A DNA stretch of 64,000 nt from Photobacterium jeanii (GCF_001650345.1 NZ_LVHF01000025.1:251026-315025); one strand, 5' to 3'. Shown: positions 42,098 to 51,899, counted from the first letter of the stretch. The notes: generated by a model not told the origin, from the sequence alone. Numbers and translations are program-made.

Positions 42098-44125
42098 ATG
42101 CAACCAATTAAGTACAGGCCTGATGTAGATGGCTTACGAGCTATTGCGGTTATCGCAGTTATTATTTTCCATTTAAATTCATCTTGGCTTTCAGGTGGTT
42201 TTATTGGTGTAGATATTTTCTTTGTGATATCAGGATTTATTATAACCACAGCTATCTATTCTCATATGCAGTGTGGCGCTTTTTCTTTTTCTGAGTTTTA
42301 TATTAAGCGCATAAAAAGAATATTACCTTTGTTTTATTTGGTAGCAACATGTAGTTTTTGTATAGCTTACTTTTTATATTTGCCCGAAGATTTCGTACGA
42401 GTTGCTGACAGTGTAAGATATGCGAGTGCGTTCATTGCGAATGTATATTTTGAAAGGAATTCAGGTTATTTTGCTCCATCTTCCGATGTATTGCCGTTGT
42501 TGCATATTTGGTCCTTGTCGGTTGAAGAGCAGTTTTATTTAATATGGCCTGTATGTTTATTCTTACTGCTCAAGTTCGTTAACAATAATAAGCTGATGAC
42601 TATATTAATTACTATTTTTATTGTAGCCATTTCTTATTCACAAATATCGACAATAACGGCCCCTAACGCTGCTTATTTTTTACTTCAAAGTCGCTTATTT
42701 GAAATGTTTTCAGGTGCTTTACTCGCTATTGTTTGTGTTGATAAGCGTAATAGAAACATCCACTTTACTTTTCTAACATACCAAGTTTTAAGTATTGTTG
42801 GTGCTGGTGTATTAGTTATATTATTTTTCTCATACAGCTCAAATATAAGCTTTCCTGGTATTAATGCTCTTTGGGTTGTTCTTGCCACTGCTGCACTAAT
42901 CTTTTCCGGAGAAAGAAGTAATACATTAAGTTGTTGTATTCTTAGTAATAAAGTTGTTGCTTTCCTAGGGAAGATTTCATACTCATTATATCTATGGCAT
43001 TGGCCAATCATTGCTTTTTATAATTATTATTATGGTTCGATGACTGTATCCGGTGCTGTTATCTGTCTTTTGCTAACCTTTATATTATCTATTTTATCTT
43101 GGAAGTTTTATGAAACGCCATTGCGATATTTAAAATTAAGATATAGATGGGTTGTTTTATTTTACTTTATTGTCCCAGTTATCATTGCTGTTAGTATTGC
43201 AAAAAACATAGCAGATAATGATGGTTATATGGATAGGTTTGAACCTGAGATTATTGAGTTTTCAACACAACACTCGAAAGGGTTTGGCCCATATGCGAAT
43301 CAATATATAAAAAATACTTCGTATCATCCATTTAAGGCTGAAGTATTAGGTTTACAAACAGGTCAAATCTCTGACATTAAGGCGCTATTATGGGGGGACT
43401 CTCACGCTGATCACTTTAGATCAAGTGTTGATGTTTTAGGGCGAGAGTTTGGTTTTTCTACTTTATATGGTGGTCAGCCGGGTTGCCCTCCATTACTTGG
43501 TGCTCAATTGTTATACAACAAAGAGTTAACAGAAGAATGTAAATTGTTAAATGATCAACTTGCAGAAGTTGTTAAGAGTTCGGATGTCCCTTTTGTCTTT
43601 TTAGGGGCTCGATGGGCTATGTATACTGAAACATCCATGAAAATTGGAGAAGAAGGACCTATCTTTTTAGCCGATGAAAAAGATTCAACGAAGAGTGTAG
43701 AGAATAGCCGTCGAGTGTTCAAAGAAAGCTTAGATAGAACCTTGGCCTTTATCATTTCTCAAGGGAAAAATCCGATTGTATTTGAACAGGTTGCTGAATT
43801 TAGCTTTACACCGAACAGTTGTTGGTTAAAGCAACTCAAGTATGGTGGTATCACAGGCAAAGGGTGTGAATCGCCTATTGAGGAGTTTGAAATACGACAA
43901 AACTATTACCAAACGTATTTAAGTGAGCTTGAAGAAAAATATCCTCAGTTAGTTGTTATCAGAATGAAGGATACATTATGTGATAGCCGTGCCTGTAAGA
44001 GCATGCTAAATGGCACTCCCTTGTATTATGATAATAACCACTTGAATTATTATGGTGGGAAAGCCGTTATGGAGGCTTATTTAGCCAATGATGAATCAAC
44101 AGTAATTAGGAAACTTTTTCATTAA
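42098..44125 (+). CDS. OafA/YrhL-type membrane acyltransferase with SGNH domain
   Basis: A 675-residue protein: an N-terminal acyltransferase 3 domain with about ten transmembrane helices (residues 1-365, opening YRPDVDGLRAIAVIAVIIFHL, with SVEEQFYLIWP) fused to a periplasmic SGNH-hydrolase-like domain. The SGNH nucleophile is S435 in WGDSHADHF and the C-terminal catalytic pair is D645/H648 in DNNHLNYYGG. Proteins of this type O-acetylate lipopolysaccharide O-antigen or other glycans. Codon use is visibly AT-rich compared with glnB and dps on either side, and no polysaccharide genes are adjacent, which suggests acquisition by transfer (inference). The polymer it modifies is unknown. Confidence 0.88.
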   Translation: MQPIKYRPDVDGLRAIAVIAVIIFHLNSSWLSGGFIGVDIFFVISGFIITTAIYSHMQCGAFSFSEFYIKRIKRILPLFYLVATCSFCIAYFLYLPEDFVRVADSVRYASAFIANVYFERNSGYFAPSSDVLPLLHIWSLSVEEQFYLIWPVCLFLLLKFVNNNKLMTILITIFIVAISYSQISTITAPNAAYFLLQSRLFEMFSGALLAIVCVDKRNRNIHFTFLTYQVLSIVGAGVLVILFFSYSSNISFPGINALWVVLATAALIFSGERSNTLSCCILSNKVVAFLGKISYSLYLWHWPIIAFYNYYYGSMTVSGAVICLLLTFILSILSWKFYETPLRYLKLRYRWVVLFYFIVPVIIAVSIAKNIADNDGYMDRFEPEIIEFSTQHSKGFGPYANQYIKNTSYHPFKAEVLGLQTGQISDIKALLWGDSHADHFRSSVDVLGREFGFSTLYGGQPGCPPLLGAQLLYNKELTEECKLLNDQLAEVVKSSDVPFVFLGARWAMYTETSMKIGEEGPIFLADEKDSTKSVENSRRVFKESLDRTLAFIISQGKNPIVFEQVAEFSFTPNSCWLKQLKYGGITGKGCESPIEEFEIRQNYYQTYLSELEEKYPQLVVIRMKDTLCDSRACKSMLNGTPLYYDNNHLNYYGGKAVMEAYLANDESTVIRKLFH

Positions 44126-44132
44126 AACAGAT

Positions 44133-44162
44133 AACGCCTTGGCATAGACCAAGGCGTTTTTG
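44133..44162 (+). terminator. Intrinsic terminator after the acyltransferase
   Basis: A perfect 10-bp stem (44133-44142 with 44149-44158) is followed by T residues. Confidence 0.9.
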
Positions 44163-44285
44163 TAATTGTTGAATTAATTATTATTGCTTTATTGATAGCT
44201 TTTATCTATTGAATGTATAAGACAACTCAAATGGAGTGCAGGGGAGGTGAGCCGTAATATTGAGGAAAAGAAAGGAGATTTCATT

Positions 44286-44759
44286 ATGACTAACCAAAAT
44301 ATTATCGGTCTTGATAGCGTAAAATCTGAAGTGCTTGCAGCACAACTTAACCAACTGTTAGCAAATTACCAAGTGTTGTACATGAACGTGCGTGGCTACC
44401 ATTGGAACATTAAAGGTCGTGAGTTTTTTGAATTACACGAGAAATTTGAAGAGATTTACACCGACCTACAAGTGAAAATTGATGAGCTAGCAGAGCGCGT
44501 GCTAACACTAGGGGCAACGCCATCTCATAGTTTTACTCAGTATCTTGAAGTGAGCGATATCAAAGAGCACCTAAACGCTCATGCGGGTGGTGAGTGTGTT
44601 GGTGGATTACAAGCTGGTTTTAAAGTGTTGTTAGGTATGCAACGTCAAATTTTGGGGCTAGCGGGTGATGCTGATGATGAAGGTACGGCTGCTTTAATGG
44701 GCGATTACATCCGTGAGCAAGAAAAGCTGATGTGGATGCTCAATGCCTACAACCAATAA
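44286..44759 (+). CDS. dps: Dps-family ferritin-like DNA protection protein
   Basis: A 157-residue Dps/mini-ferritin that oxidises and stores iron in a 12-subunit shell and protects DNA from oxidative damage. The intersubunit ferroxidase residues are present: H39 (GYHWNIKG), H51 (ELHEKFEE), D66 and E70 (KIDELAER). It lacks the long Lys-rich N-terminal tail of E. coli Dps, so DNA binding may be weaker or absent. ATG 44286 follows a strong AAAGGAG site; the open frame back to GTG 44247 is not used. It converges with the YitT gene. Confidence 0.92.
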   Translation: MTNQNIIGLDSVKSEVLAAQLNQLLANYQVLYMNVRGYHWNIKGREFFELHEKFEEIYTDLQVKIDELAERVLTLGATPSHSFTQYLEVSDIKEHLNAHAGGECVGGLQAGFKVLLGMQRQILGLAGDADDEGTAALMGDYIREQEKLMWMLNAYNQ

Positions 44760-44793
44760 TCAGAGCTGTAAGTCTAATACATTGTTAAATGCA

Positions 44794-44823
44794 AAAGAGG
44801 TCGCAACAAGCGACCTCTTTGCT
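44794..44823. terminator. Bidirectional terminator between dps and the YitT gene
   Basis: A perfect 10-bp stem (44794-44803 with 44811-44820) lies between converging genes. Confidence 0.8.
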
Positions 44824-44869
44824 ATGGATTCAATTTCGCCTTCTATTTATTAATGCTGTAAATAGCGGC

Positions 44870-45502
44870 TTAACTGGCTGGTGCGCTGGCACTGTAACGG
44901 CTTGGTTTGTGGTTCATCGCCAACACCAAGTTCAGCATAAAGGCACCAATCACTGAGTAAGCCAGTGTAATTGGGCTCGCAAAGAAGAATGAACCAATTA
45001 AGATACTGATATCGATCCCCATCTGCATTTTGCCTGCTGAAATACCGAAACGCTCCTGAAGGAAGAGTACCAAGACATTGAAACCGCCAAGGCTGGTACG
45101 GTGGCGAAATAGGATCAGCATACCCAAGCCCATCAACAAACCACCAATCACTGCACAGTACAATGGATCAAGCCAGTTGATCTCAACTACACGGTACAAG
45201 TTATCGGTAATAATCGAGACCAAGCCGCCAGAGACGATACTGGTCATCGCAAAGCTACGACCCATTCTAAACCACGCCATTAAGTAAAACGGGCAGTTCG
45301 CCATAAAGTAAAGTTGACCAAAGGTCAGATCGACAAAGTGTGTCATCACCAACGCCAAGCCTGTGGTACCACCTGTAAGGAGGTCCGCCTGCTGAAGGAA
45401 AAAGACACCTTGAGCAACAATAAAGGTGCCAGTCAGAATTGCGATGATGTTTTCAGATAAAGAATGCTTGTTACTGCTCAAAGAGGGCTCCTTATTCATC
45501 AT
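44870..45502 (-). CDS. YitT-family inner-membrane protein
   Basis: A 210-residue membrane protein with about six hydrophobic helices and the family pattern GTFIVAQGVFFLQQADLLTGGTTGLALV near the N-terminus and RTSLGGFNVLVLFLQERFG in the second half. This matches the membrane part of YitT (DUF161) proteins without their usual cytoplasmic C-terminal domain. The family's substrate is not known. It is monocistronic and divergent from glyA, with a 417-base gap containing the PurR site of glyA. Confidence 0.85.
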   Translation of the reverse strand: MMNKEPSLSSNKHSLSENIIAILTGTFIVAQGVFFLQQADLLTGGTTGLALVMTHFVDLTFGQLYFMANCPFYLMAWFRMGRSFAMTSIVSGGLVSIITDNLYRVVEINWLDPLYCAVIGGLLMGLGMLILFRHRTSLGGFNVLVLFLQERFGISAGKMQMGIDISILIGSFFFASPITLAYSVIGAFMLNLVLAMNHKPSRYSASAPAS

Positions 45503-45824
45503 TTGCCGAGAGCAAAGTAGATACAGCGAAGGTCAATTTCGGTCGCAATGATAAAGCCCTTTTTGTTAAGAAAGAAGACATGGTCGAGAGCTGGGTTTCT
45601 ACCTCTGTAAGTATTTGTGTACACAGTTGTAAATATTAATTTTGATGATGAGCTTGATAATAGTATTCATGCTGTGGTTGCTAAATTTGCATCAATTTGT
45701 ATATAAGATGAAAGCAATTCATGGCGGCATTGAAAATTAACATGAAGAAAAACGATAAAAAGTTAACTGAGGGGTATCTGATTTAGATCAATTTCTGTAA
45801 AATAAGTCATCAATTGCTGGTCAG
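45503..45824. other. Spacer between the YitT gene and glyA
   Basis: No gene is apparent. This AT-rich sequence should contain the divergent promoters for the YitT gene and glyA. A 14-codon frame near 45743 is too short to support. The PurR box lies immediately to the right. Confidence 0.45.
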
Positions 45825-45840
45825 ACGAAAACGTTTGCGT
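45825..45840 (+). promoter_or_regulatory. PurR operator upstream of glyA
   Basis: ACGAAAACGTTTGCGT is the exact reverse complement of the consensus form ACGCAAACGTTTTCGT. It lies 80 bases before the glyA start. E. coli glyA is PurR-regulated, so conserved control is likely. Confidence 0.85.
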
Positions 45841-45919
45841 CCGCATGGTTACTAGCTTTGCGAGAATCCAGTTTTTGTTAAAATTTTGTGGTTATACCGA
45901 TCTGAGTCAGGAGATACAG

Positions 45920-47170
45920 ATGCTAAAGCGTGACATGAATATTGCCGATTACGACGCGGAGCTATTTGCAGCTATTCAGGAAGAAACTGCACGTCAGGAA
46001 GAGCACATCGAGCTGATTGCCTCTGAAAACTACACAAGCCCACGTGTAATGGAAGCACAAGGTTCTCAACTTACTAACAAGTACGCAGAAGGTTACCCGG
46101 GGAAGCGTTACTACGGTGGTTGTGAGTATGTTGATAAAGCAGAGCAACTAGCGATCGATCGTGCATGTCAGCTTTTTGGTGCTGAATACGCGAACGTACA
46201 GCCTCACTCAGGCTCGCAAGCGAACAACGCAGTTTACATGGCGCTACTAAACGCTGGCGACACGGTTCTAGGTATGAGCCTAGCGCACGGTGGTCACCTG
46301 ACTCACGGTTCTCCAGTAAACTTCTCAGGTAAGCTTTACAACATCATCCCTTACGGTATCGACGAAAGCGGTCAGATCAACTACGAAGAGATGGAAGCAC
46401 TTGCGCTAGAGCACAAGCCGAAAATGATCATCGGTGGTTTCTCTGCTTACTCTCAAGTGTGTGATTGGGCACGCATGCGTGAAATCGCAGACAAAGTAGG
46501 CGCTTACCTATTTGTTGATATGGCACACGTAGCGGGTCTTATTGCGGCGGGTGTATACCCGAACCCAGTTCCTCACGCACACGTTGTAACAACAACAACG
46601 CACAAAACACTAGCGGGCCCTCGTGGTGGTCTTATCCTTTCAAATGAAGGTGAAGATCTGTACAAGAAACTGAACTCAGCGGTATTCCCTGGTGGTCAAG
46701 GTGGTCCTCTAATGCACGTAATCGCGGCAAAAGCGGTGGCGTTCAAAGAAGCGATGGAGCCTGAGTTCAAAGAATACCAAGCGCGCGTAGTAGAAAACGC
46801 GAAAGTAATGGTAGGTGAGTTCCTTGAGCGTGGTTACAAGATCGTTTCTGGCGGTACTGAAAACCACCTGTTCCTTGTTGATCTGATTGATAAGAACATC
46901 ACAGGTAAAGAAGCAGATGCTGCACTTGGCGCTGCTAACATTACAGTGAACAAGAACAGCGTACCAAACGATCCACGTAGCCCGTTTGTAACATCGGGTA
47001 TCCGTATCGGTACACCTTCAATCACACGTCGTGGTTTCACAGCTGAAGATACTAAGCAACTAGCTGGTTGGATTTGTGACATCCTAGATGACATTGAAAA
47101 CCCTGCAGTTATTGAAGCTACAAAAGCGAAAGTGCTTGAAATCTGTAAGCGTCTTCCTGTTTACGCGTAA
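45920..47170 (+). CDS. glyA: Serine hydroxymethyltransferase
   Basis: A 416-residue PLP enzyme interconverting serine and glycine with tetrahydrofolate, the main source of one-carbon units. The PLP-binding lysine is in [15 protein letters not shown], and [32 protein letters not shown] is the classical N-terminal signature. ATG 45920 ([15 protein letters not shown]) follows a CAGGAGA ribosome site and matches orthologues; the 25-codon in-frame extension to 45845 is not part of the protein. A PurR box lies upstream. A terminator follows, and nrdR begins a new unit. Confidence 0.98.
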   Translation: MLKRDMNIADYDAELFAAIQEETARQEEHIELIASENYTSPRVMEAQGSQLTNKYAEGYPGKRYYGGCEYVDKAEQLAIDRACQLFGAEYANVQPHSGSQANNAVYMALLNAGDTVLGMSLAHGGHLTHGSPVNFSGKLYNIIPYGIDESGQINYEEMEALALEHKPKMIIGGFSAYSQVCDWARMREIADKVGAYLFVDMAHVAGLIAAGVYPNPVPHAHVVTTTTHKTLAGPRGGLILSNEGEDLYKKLNSAVFPGGQGGPLMHVIAAKAVAFKEAMEPEFKEYQARVVENAKVMVGEFLERGYKIVSGGTENHLFLVDLIDKNITGKEADAALGAANITVNKNSVPNDPRSPFVTSGIRIGTPSITRRGFTAEDTKQLAGWICDILDDIENPAVIEATKAKVLEICKRLPVYA

Positions 47171-47191
47171 TATTTCGCTAACTGGATAAAT

Positions 47192-47217
47192 AAACGGCAC
47201 CTTCAAGGTGCCGTTTT
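47192..47217 (+). terminator. Intrinsic terminator after glyA
   Basis: A perfect 10-bp stem (47192-47201 with 47207-47216) ending in TTTT. Confidence 0.88.
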
Positions 47218-47311
47218 GCGTTATGGCGGAAATAACAACAAAAACCGCTGATATATACTCAATAAACGTTTGAAATGCGGTACACTGATTCGACGAAAAT
47301 GAGGAGGCACG

Positions 47312-47761
47312 ATGCACTGTCCTTTTTGTGGTGCGAATGACACCAAAGTAATCGATTCTCGCTTGGTTGCCGATGGCCACCAAGTGCGTCGTCGTCGTCA
47401 GTGTTTGGCATGTAACGAGCGTTACACAACGTTTGAAACCGCCGAATTGGTGATGCCGCGCGTTATTAAAACCAATGGTAACCGTGACCCGTTTAACGAA
47501 GATAAGTTGCGAGGTGGTATTCAGCGTGCGTTAGAAAAACGCCCTGTGAGTACCGATGATATTGAAAAAGCAATTAACAGCATTAAGTCGCAACTGCGTG
47601 CAACAGGTGAGCGTGAAGTCCCATCGGATATGATTGGTAATTTAGTGATGGAAGCACTAAAGGAGCTCGATAAAGTTGCATACATTCGTTTTGCATCGGT
47701 TTATCGTAGTTTTGAAGATATCCGCGAATTTGGTGAAGAAATTGCCAAGTTAGAAAAGTAA
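47312..47761 (+). CDS. nrdR: Transcriptional repressor NrdR
   Basis: A 149-residue repressor of ribonucleotide reductase genes. The N-terminal zinc ribbon has CPFC (residues 3-6) and CLAC cysteine pairs, and the rest is an ATP-cone domain (about residues 46-140) that senses ATP and dATP. An AGGAGG ribosome site is strong. It is 7 bases before ribD; the nrdR-rib arrangement is conserved in proteobacteria and probably a single operon. Confidence 0.97.
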   Translation: MHCPFCGANDTKVIDSRLVADGHQVRRRRQCLACNERYTTFETAELVMPRVIKTNGNRDPFNEDKLRGGIQRALEKRPVSTDDIEKAINSIKSQLRATGEREVPSDMIGNLVMEALKELDKVAYIRFASVYRSFEDIREFGEEIAKLEK

Positions 47762-47768
47762 ATTATCC

Positions 47769-48899
47769 ATGTTTTCTTCTCTTGATCACTCCATGATGCT
47801 GCGCGCGCTGAAATTGGCGAAGCGCGGTATCTATACCACAGCCCCGAATCCCAATGTGGGCTGTGTCATTGCTCATGGTGACACCATTGTGGGCGAAGGT
47901 TATCACTACCAAGCAGGTCAGCCCCATGCTGAAGTCTTCGCACTGCGCCAAGCAGGCGAAAAGGCGGCTGGTGCGACGGCTTATGTCACGCTTGAACCCT
48001 GTTCTCATTACGGTCGAACTCCCCCTTGTGCTGAAGCTTTAGTTAACGCCAACGTTGCGCGTGTGGTGTGTGCTATGGTCGATCCCAATCCTAAAGTCGC
48101 GGGGCGCGGTATCGCGATGCTCGAAGCGGCAGGGATTGAAGTGCAAACCGGTTTGCTAGAAGCGGATGCACAGGCGTTGAATCCGGGCTTTATTAAGCGA
48201 ATGCAAACCGGATTACCCTTTGTGCAGTTGAAGCTAGCTGCGAGCCTAGATGGGCGTACCGCTCTTGCCAATGGTGATAGCAAATGGATCACTAGCCCTG
48301 CCGCGCGTCGCGATGTGCAAGCCTATCGCGCTCAAGCGGGGGCGATTTTATCAACTAGCGCAACAGTGCTGGCTGATGACCCCTCTTTGAATGTGCGCTG
48401 GCAAGAGCTAAGCGATGAAATCCAAGCTCAATACCCACAAGCGAATCTGCGTCAGCCAACGCGGGTGATCATCGATAGTCAAAACCGAGTCACGCCGCAA
48501 CACAAACTGACCTCGCTGACTGGCAATACTTTACTGGCTCGTCGTGAGCAAGACAGTGCAGACTGGCCTAGTTCTGTTAAGCAGCTGCAATGTATCGAAA
48601 ATGCACAAGGGCAGATCGATTTAACAGCTTTGATGCAGCAATTGGTTCGCGAGCATGATATCAACCATATTTGGGTAGAAGCTGGCGCTGAACTAGCGGG
48701 TGGCTTACTCGCTGCAGGGCTGGTTGATGAGCTAATTTTGTATCAAGCACCTAAACTGATGGGCAGTGATAGCCGAGGTTTGGTGAACTTGGCAGGTTTG
48801 ACTGCTATGTCACAGGTGCCTGAGCTAGATATTACTGATGTACGTACTGTCGGCCCTGATATCCGTATCACGGCACGTATTAAATCGCCGAAAGAATAG
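47769..48899 (+). CDS. ribD: Bifunctional riboflavin deaminase/reductase RibD
   Basis: A 376-residue fusion enzyme performing the second and third steps of riboflavin synthesis. The N-terminal cytidine-deaminase-like domain (about residues 1-145) has the zinc site HAEVFAL and PCSHYGRTPPC. The C-terminal dihydrofolate-reductase-like domain (about 148-370) has LKLAASLDGRTAL and HIWVEAGAELAGGLL. It lies between nrdR and ribE with very short gaps. The start is ATG 47769. Confidence 0.97.
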   Translation: MFSSLDHSMMLRALKLAKRGIYTTAPNPNVGCVIAHGDTIVGEGYHYQAGQPHAEVFALRQAGEKAAGATAYVTLEPCSHYGRTPPCAEALVNANVARVVCAMVDPNPKVAGRGIAMLEAAGIEVQTGLLEADAQALNPGFIKRMQTGLPFVQLKLAASLDGRTALANGDSKWITSPAARRDVQAYRAQAGAILSTSATVLADDPSLNVRWQELSDEIQAQYPQANLRQPTRVIIDSQNRVTPQHKLTSLTGNTLLARREQDSADWPSSVKQLQCIENAQGQIDLTALMQQLVREHDINHIWVEAGAELAGGLLAAGLVDELILYQAPKLMGSDSRGLVNLAGLTAMSQVPELDITDVRTVGPDIRITARIKSPKE

Positions 48900-48910
48900 G
48901 ATTAAGATTC

Positions 48911-49567
48911 ATGTTTACAGGCATTATTGAAGCAGTAGGCACGATTACTGCGTTGACGCCAAAGGGCGATGATATTTCCGTGACCGTCGATTCAGGCAAG
49001 CTGGATATGACAGACGTTAAACTGGGCGACAGTATCGCCACTAACGGGGTGTGCTTAACCGTAGTTGAGCTAACAGGCTCTGGCTATGTTGCTGATTTGT
49101 CGTTAGAAACCTTAAAGCGAACTGCGTTTGCTGATTACAAAGTGGGTCAAGCGGCTAACTTGGAAAAAGCCATGCTGCCAACCACACGTTTTGGTGGTCA
49201 CATGGTATCGGGTCACGTTGATAACGTTGGCGAGATAATCGAACGTAACCATACAGGGCGTGCGATTGAATTTTGGATCAGTGCTCCAGCGCATTTAGCG
49301 AAATACCTTGCTGAAAAAGGCTCGGTAGCCATTGATGGTATCAGTCTGACGATCAATGCGATCCGTGGTAATGAATTTAAATTAACTATCGTGCCGCACA
49401 CAGCAGCGGAAACCACGATGGAATCTTTCAAAGTTGGTCGTAAGGTGAATTTGGAAGTGGATGTGATTGCTCGTTATCTTGAGCGTCTAATGTTAGGTGA
49501 CAAGGCCGCAGAGAAAGAGTCTACAGTGACAATGGATCTGCTCGCGCGTAGCGGTTTTTTAGGCTAA
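48911..49567 (+). CDS. ribE: Riboflavin synthase, alpha subunit
   Basis: A 218-residue trimeric enzyme that converts two molecules of 6,7-dimethyl-8-ribityllumazine to riboflavin. Two homologous beta-barrel halves are visible: MFTGIIEAVGTI with NGVCLTV in the first, and GHVDNVGEI with IDGISLTIN in the second. It is 11 bases after ribD and 26 before ribBA, and is part of the same operon. Lumazine synthase, its substrate supplier, is encoded by ribH at 50.9 kb. Confidence 0.97.
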   Translation: MFTGIIEAVGTITALTPKGDDISVTVDSGKLDMTDVKLGDSIATNGVCLTVVELTGSGYVADLSLETLKRTAFADYKVGQAANLEKAMLPTTRFGGHMVSGHVDNVGEIIERNHTGRAIEFWISAPAHLAKYLAEKGSVAIDGISLTINAIRGNEFKLTIVPHTAAETTMESFKVGRKVNLEVDVIARYLERLMLGDKAAEKESTVTMDLLARSGFLG

Positions 49568-49593
49568 GCAGTTTCTAGATTGAGGGGATTAAG

Positions 49594-50697
49594 ATGGCGT
49601 TAAGCAGCGCAAAAGAAATTATCGACGATATTCGTCAGGGTAAACTGGTTATCTTGATGGATGACGAAGATCGTGAAAATGAAGGCGATCTGATCATTGC
49701 CGCTGAAAAGGTGACACCAGAAGCGATCAACTTCATGGCGACTTATGGTCGTGGTTTGATTTGTTTGACCCTAACGCAAAAGCGTTGTCAGCAACTGAAC
49801 CTGCCGTTGATGGTACAAGAAAATACCGAACAATTTAGTACTAACTTTACGGTATCGATTGAAGCGGCTGAAGGGGTTACTACCGGGATTTCGGCAGCAG
49901 ACCGCTCTCGCACTGTTCAAGCCGCTGTCGCTGAAAATGCAACCGCAGCCGACATCGTGATGCCAGGTCATATTTTCCCATTGATGGCACAGCCTGGTGG
50001 TGTACTGACTCGTGCCGGTCACACTGAAGCGGGTTGTGATGTTGCGCGTCTTGCAGGGCTTGAGCCTTCCAGTGTGATTGTTGAGATCCTAAACGAAGAC
50101 GGCACCATGGCGCGTCGCCCTCAACTGGAAGTGTTTGCAGAAAAACACGGCTTGAAGCTAGGTACGATTGCCGATCTTATCGAGTACCGTAATAACAACG
50201 AAACCACCATTGAGCGTGTTGGCGAGTGTACATTGCCAACTGAGTTTGGTGATTTTGATATGATCACCTACCGCGACACCATTGATAATCAAATTCATTA
50301 CGCGCTACGTAAAGGTGAAGTGAAAGAAGATCAGCCAACTTTGGTACGTGTTCATCTTCAAGATACGTTTAAAGATATTCTTCACTCTGGTGCGACCCAA
50401 TGGACACTGCCAAATGCGATGCAGCGCATTGCTGATGAAGGCGGTGTGTTAGTCGTACTGAGCAAGCAAGAAAGCCAAGAAGCGGTGATTGCGAAAGTGA
50501 AGCAATTATCGGCACAAGCGGAAGGTCAGCCACAAGTGAAATTGAATCCGAAAGATCAATCGCGTCAGGTTGGTGTCGGTTCGCAAATTTTGTCTGACTT
50601 GGGTGTTTCTAAGATGCGTTTGTTGTCATCAAGTACGCAACGTTATCATTCGCTGTCAGGCTTTGGCTTAGAAGCTGTTGAATATATTTGTGAATAA
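49594..50697 (+). CDS. ribBA: 3,4-dihydroxy-2-butanone 4-phosphate synthase with degenerate GTP cyclohydrolase II domain
   Basis: A 367-residue protein. The N-terminal RibB domain (about residues 1-200) is intact, with [13 protein letters not shown], the [15 protein letters not shown] segment and conserved acidic and His residues, so it should convert ribulose 5-phosphate to the riboflavin precursor. The C-terminal domain (about 205-367) is recognisably GTP cyclohydrolase II-like, but the zinc motif C-x2-GD-x6-CDCG is absent; [12 protein letters not shown] stands where it would be. It is therefore predicted inactive as a cyclohydrolase, the RibBX-type arrangement known in proteobacteria, and a separate ribA is expected elsewhere. 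Confidence 0.92.
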   Translation: MALSSAKEIIDDIRQGKLVILMDDEDRENEGDLIIAAEKVTPEAINFMATYGRGLICLTLTQKRCQQLNLPLMVQENTEQFSTNFTVSIEAAEGVTTGISAADRSRTVQAAVAENATAADIVMPGHIFPLMAQPGGVLTRAGHTEAGCDVARLAGLEPSSVIVEILNEDGTMARRPQLEVFAEKHGLKLGTIADLIEYRNNNETTIERVGECTLPTEFGDFDMITYRDTIDNQIHYALRKGEVKEDQPTLVRVHLQDTFKDILHSGATQWTLPNAMQRIADEGGVLVVLSKQESQEAVIAKVKQLSAQAEGQPQVKLNPKDQSRQVGVGSQILSDLGVSKMRLLSSSTQRYHSLSGFGLEAVEYICE

Positions 50698-50838
50698 TCC
50701 GCGTTAAGGATTTTTCTATCAATAAGGTGTCATGCAAGTTGTGATGCCTTACAAAGACACAACTCACCATGAGTGATGATGCTTAAAAGCACGGCTGGTG
50801 GTGAATTTTTTAGCAATCACGAGATTCCACCGATTGAC

Positions 50839-50889
50839 CGTAGCCGCAACGCTACGAAGTGTGGTAGACTCCCGCGGTTTCTCAAACCG
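50839..50889 (+). other. Two stem-loops upstream of ribH
   Basis: Two 6-bp stems (50839-50844 with 50851-50856, and 50875-50880 with 50884-50889) lie in the 219-base gap between ribBA and ribH, the second ending 27 bases before the ribH start. They could serve as a weak terminator or translational control element. They do not resemble the FMN riboswitch. Confidence 0.4.
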
Positions 50890-50916
50890 GAAAAAGACAT
50901 AGTCACAGGAAGGCCC

Positions 50917-51387
50917 ATGAAGGTAATTGAAGGCGCCATCGCGGCACCAAATGCAAAAGTTGCTATTGTAATCGCACGCTTCAACAGCTTTATCAACGAA
51001 AGCCTACTTTCAGGTGCACTTGATGCACTGAAACGTCAAGGTCAGGTAAGCGAAGACAATATCACTGTTGTTCGTTGCCCAGGTGCATACGAACTACCAT
51101 TGGTTGCACAGCAAGTAGCTAAAAGCGATCGTTATGACGCGATTATCGCGTTAGGCTCAGTGATCCGTGGCGGAACCCCACACTTCGATTATGTTGCCGG
51201 TGAGTGTAATAAAGGTTTGGCGCAAATCGCTCTTGAGTTCAATACTCCAGTTGCGTTTGGCGTTCTAACTGTCGATTCTATCGAACAAGCCATTGAGCGT
51301 GCCGGTACCAAGGCTGGTAATAAAGGGGCAGAGGCTGCACTTAGCGCGCTTGAAATGGTAAATGTTCTGTCCCAAATTGAATCCTAA
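50917..51387 (+). CDS. ribH: 6,7-dimethyl-8-ribityllumazine synthase
   Basis: A 156-residue subunit of the 60-mer or pentameric lumazine synthase, which joins dihydroxybutanone phosphate to the ribityl-aminopyrimidine. The family motifs [31 protein letters not shown] and [19 protein letters not shown] are all present. ATG 50917 with AGGAAGG upstream gives the normal N-terminus [11 protein letters not shown]; an open frame continues back to 50773 without biological support. The stop overlaps the nusB ATG by one base. Confidence 0.97.
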   Translation: MKVIEGAIAAPNAKVAIVIARFNSFINESLLSGALDALKRQGQVSEDNITVVRCPGAYELPLVAQQVAKSDRYDAIIALGSVIRGGTPHFDYVAGECNKGLAQIALEFNTPVAFGVLTVDSIEQAIERAGTKAGNKGAEAALSALEMVNVLSQIES

Positions 51388-51857
51388 TGGGGGTTAATGT
51401 GAAACCAGCCGCACGTCGTAATGCACGTCAGTTTGCAGTGCAAGCTATTTATTCTTGGCAGATCACTCAGAGCAATGTTGCTGATATCGAGCTTCATTTC
51501 CTATCTGGTGACAAATTTGAAGAAGAAGAACACCAAGCAGACGCACCAGCGCTTGCTGCACCGCACAGCGATGTAGAGTACTTCCGTGATCTATTAACTG
51601 GTGTTGTTCTTAATCACCAAGAACTAGACAGCAAAATGCGACCATACCTATCTCGTCCACTACAAGATTTGGATCAGATGGAACTTGCGTTACTTCGCCT
51701 AGCTATGTATGAAATGGTTAAGCGCGAAGACGTACCTTTCAAAGTGGTAATCAACGAAGCTATCGAACTTGCTAAAATGTTCGGTGCTGAAGACAGCCAC
51801 AAGTTTGTGAACGGTGTACTTGATAAAGCGGCACCTAGCCTTCGCAAAAACAAATAA
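51387..51857 (+). CDS. nusB: Transcription antitermination protein NusB
   Basis: A 156-residue all-helical RNA-binding factor that with NusE (S10) binds boxA and supports antitermination on rRNA operons. The N-terminal [20 protein letters not shown] basic helix and C-terminal [15 protein letters not shown] are typical. It overlaps the ribH stop by one base, the usual ribH-nusB coupling. GTG 51399 (VKPAARR) is an alternative start with a GGGGGT site upstream. A short acidic insert near residues 45-60 resembles vibrio homologues. Confidence 0.96.
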   Translation: MGVNVKPAARRNARQFAVQAIYSWQITQSNVADIELHFLSGDKFEEEEHQADAPALAAPHSDVEYFRDLLTGVVLNHQELDSKMRPYLSRPLQDLDQMELALLRLAMYEMVKREDVPFKVVINEAIELAKMFGAEDSHKFVNGVLDKAAPSLRKNK

Positions 51858-51873
51858 TCGATTTCGATTATAA

Positions 51874-51899
51874 AGAGGCCAGCTTAGCTGGCCTTTTTT
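51874..51899 (+). terminator. Intrinsic terminator after nusB
   Basis: An 8-bp stem (51876-51883 with 51887-51894) is followed by a T-run. Confidence 0.9.

Noticed and set aside
45845..45919. N-terminal extension of glyA
   Set aside because: The frame is open, but the protein family starts at [15 protein letters not shown] and a ribosome site precedes ATG 45920. Similar unused extensions precede purL, rlmN, dps, glnB and ribH.
47262..50916. Possible FMN riboswitch controlling the rib genes
   Set aside because: I looked before nrdR, ribBA and ribH for the conserved RFN helices and core and saw nothing resembling them. In this family the element usually precedes a separate ribB gene.
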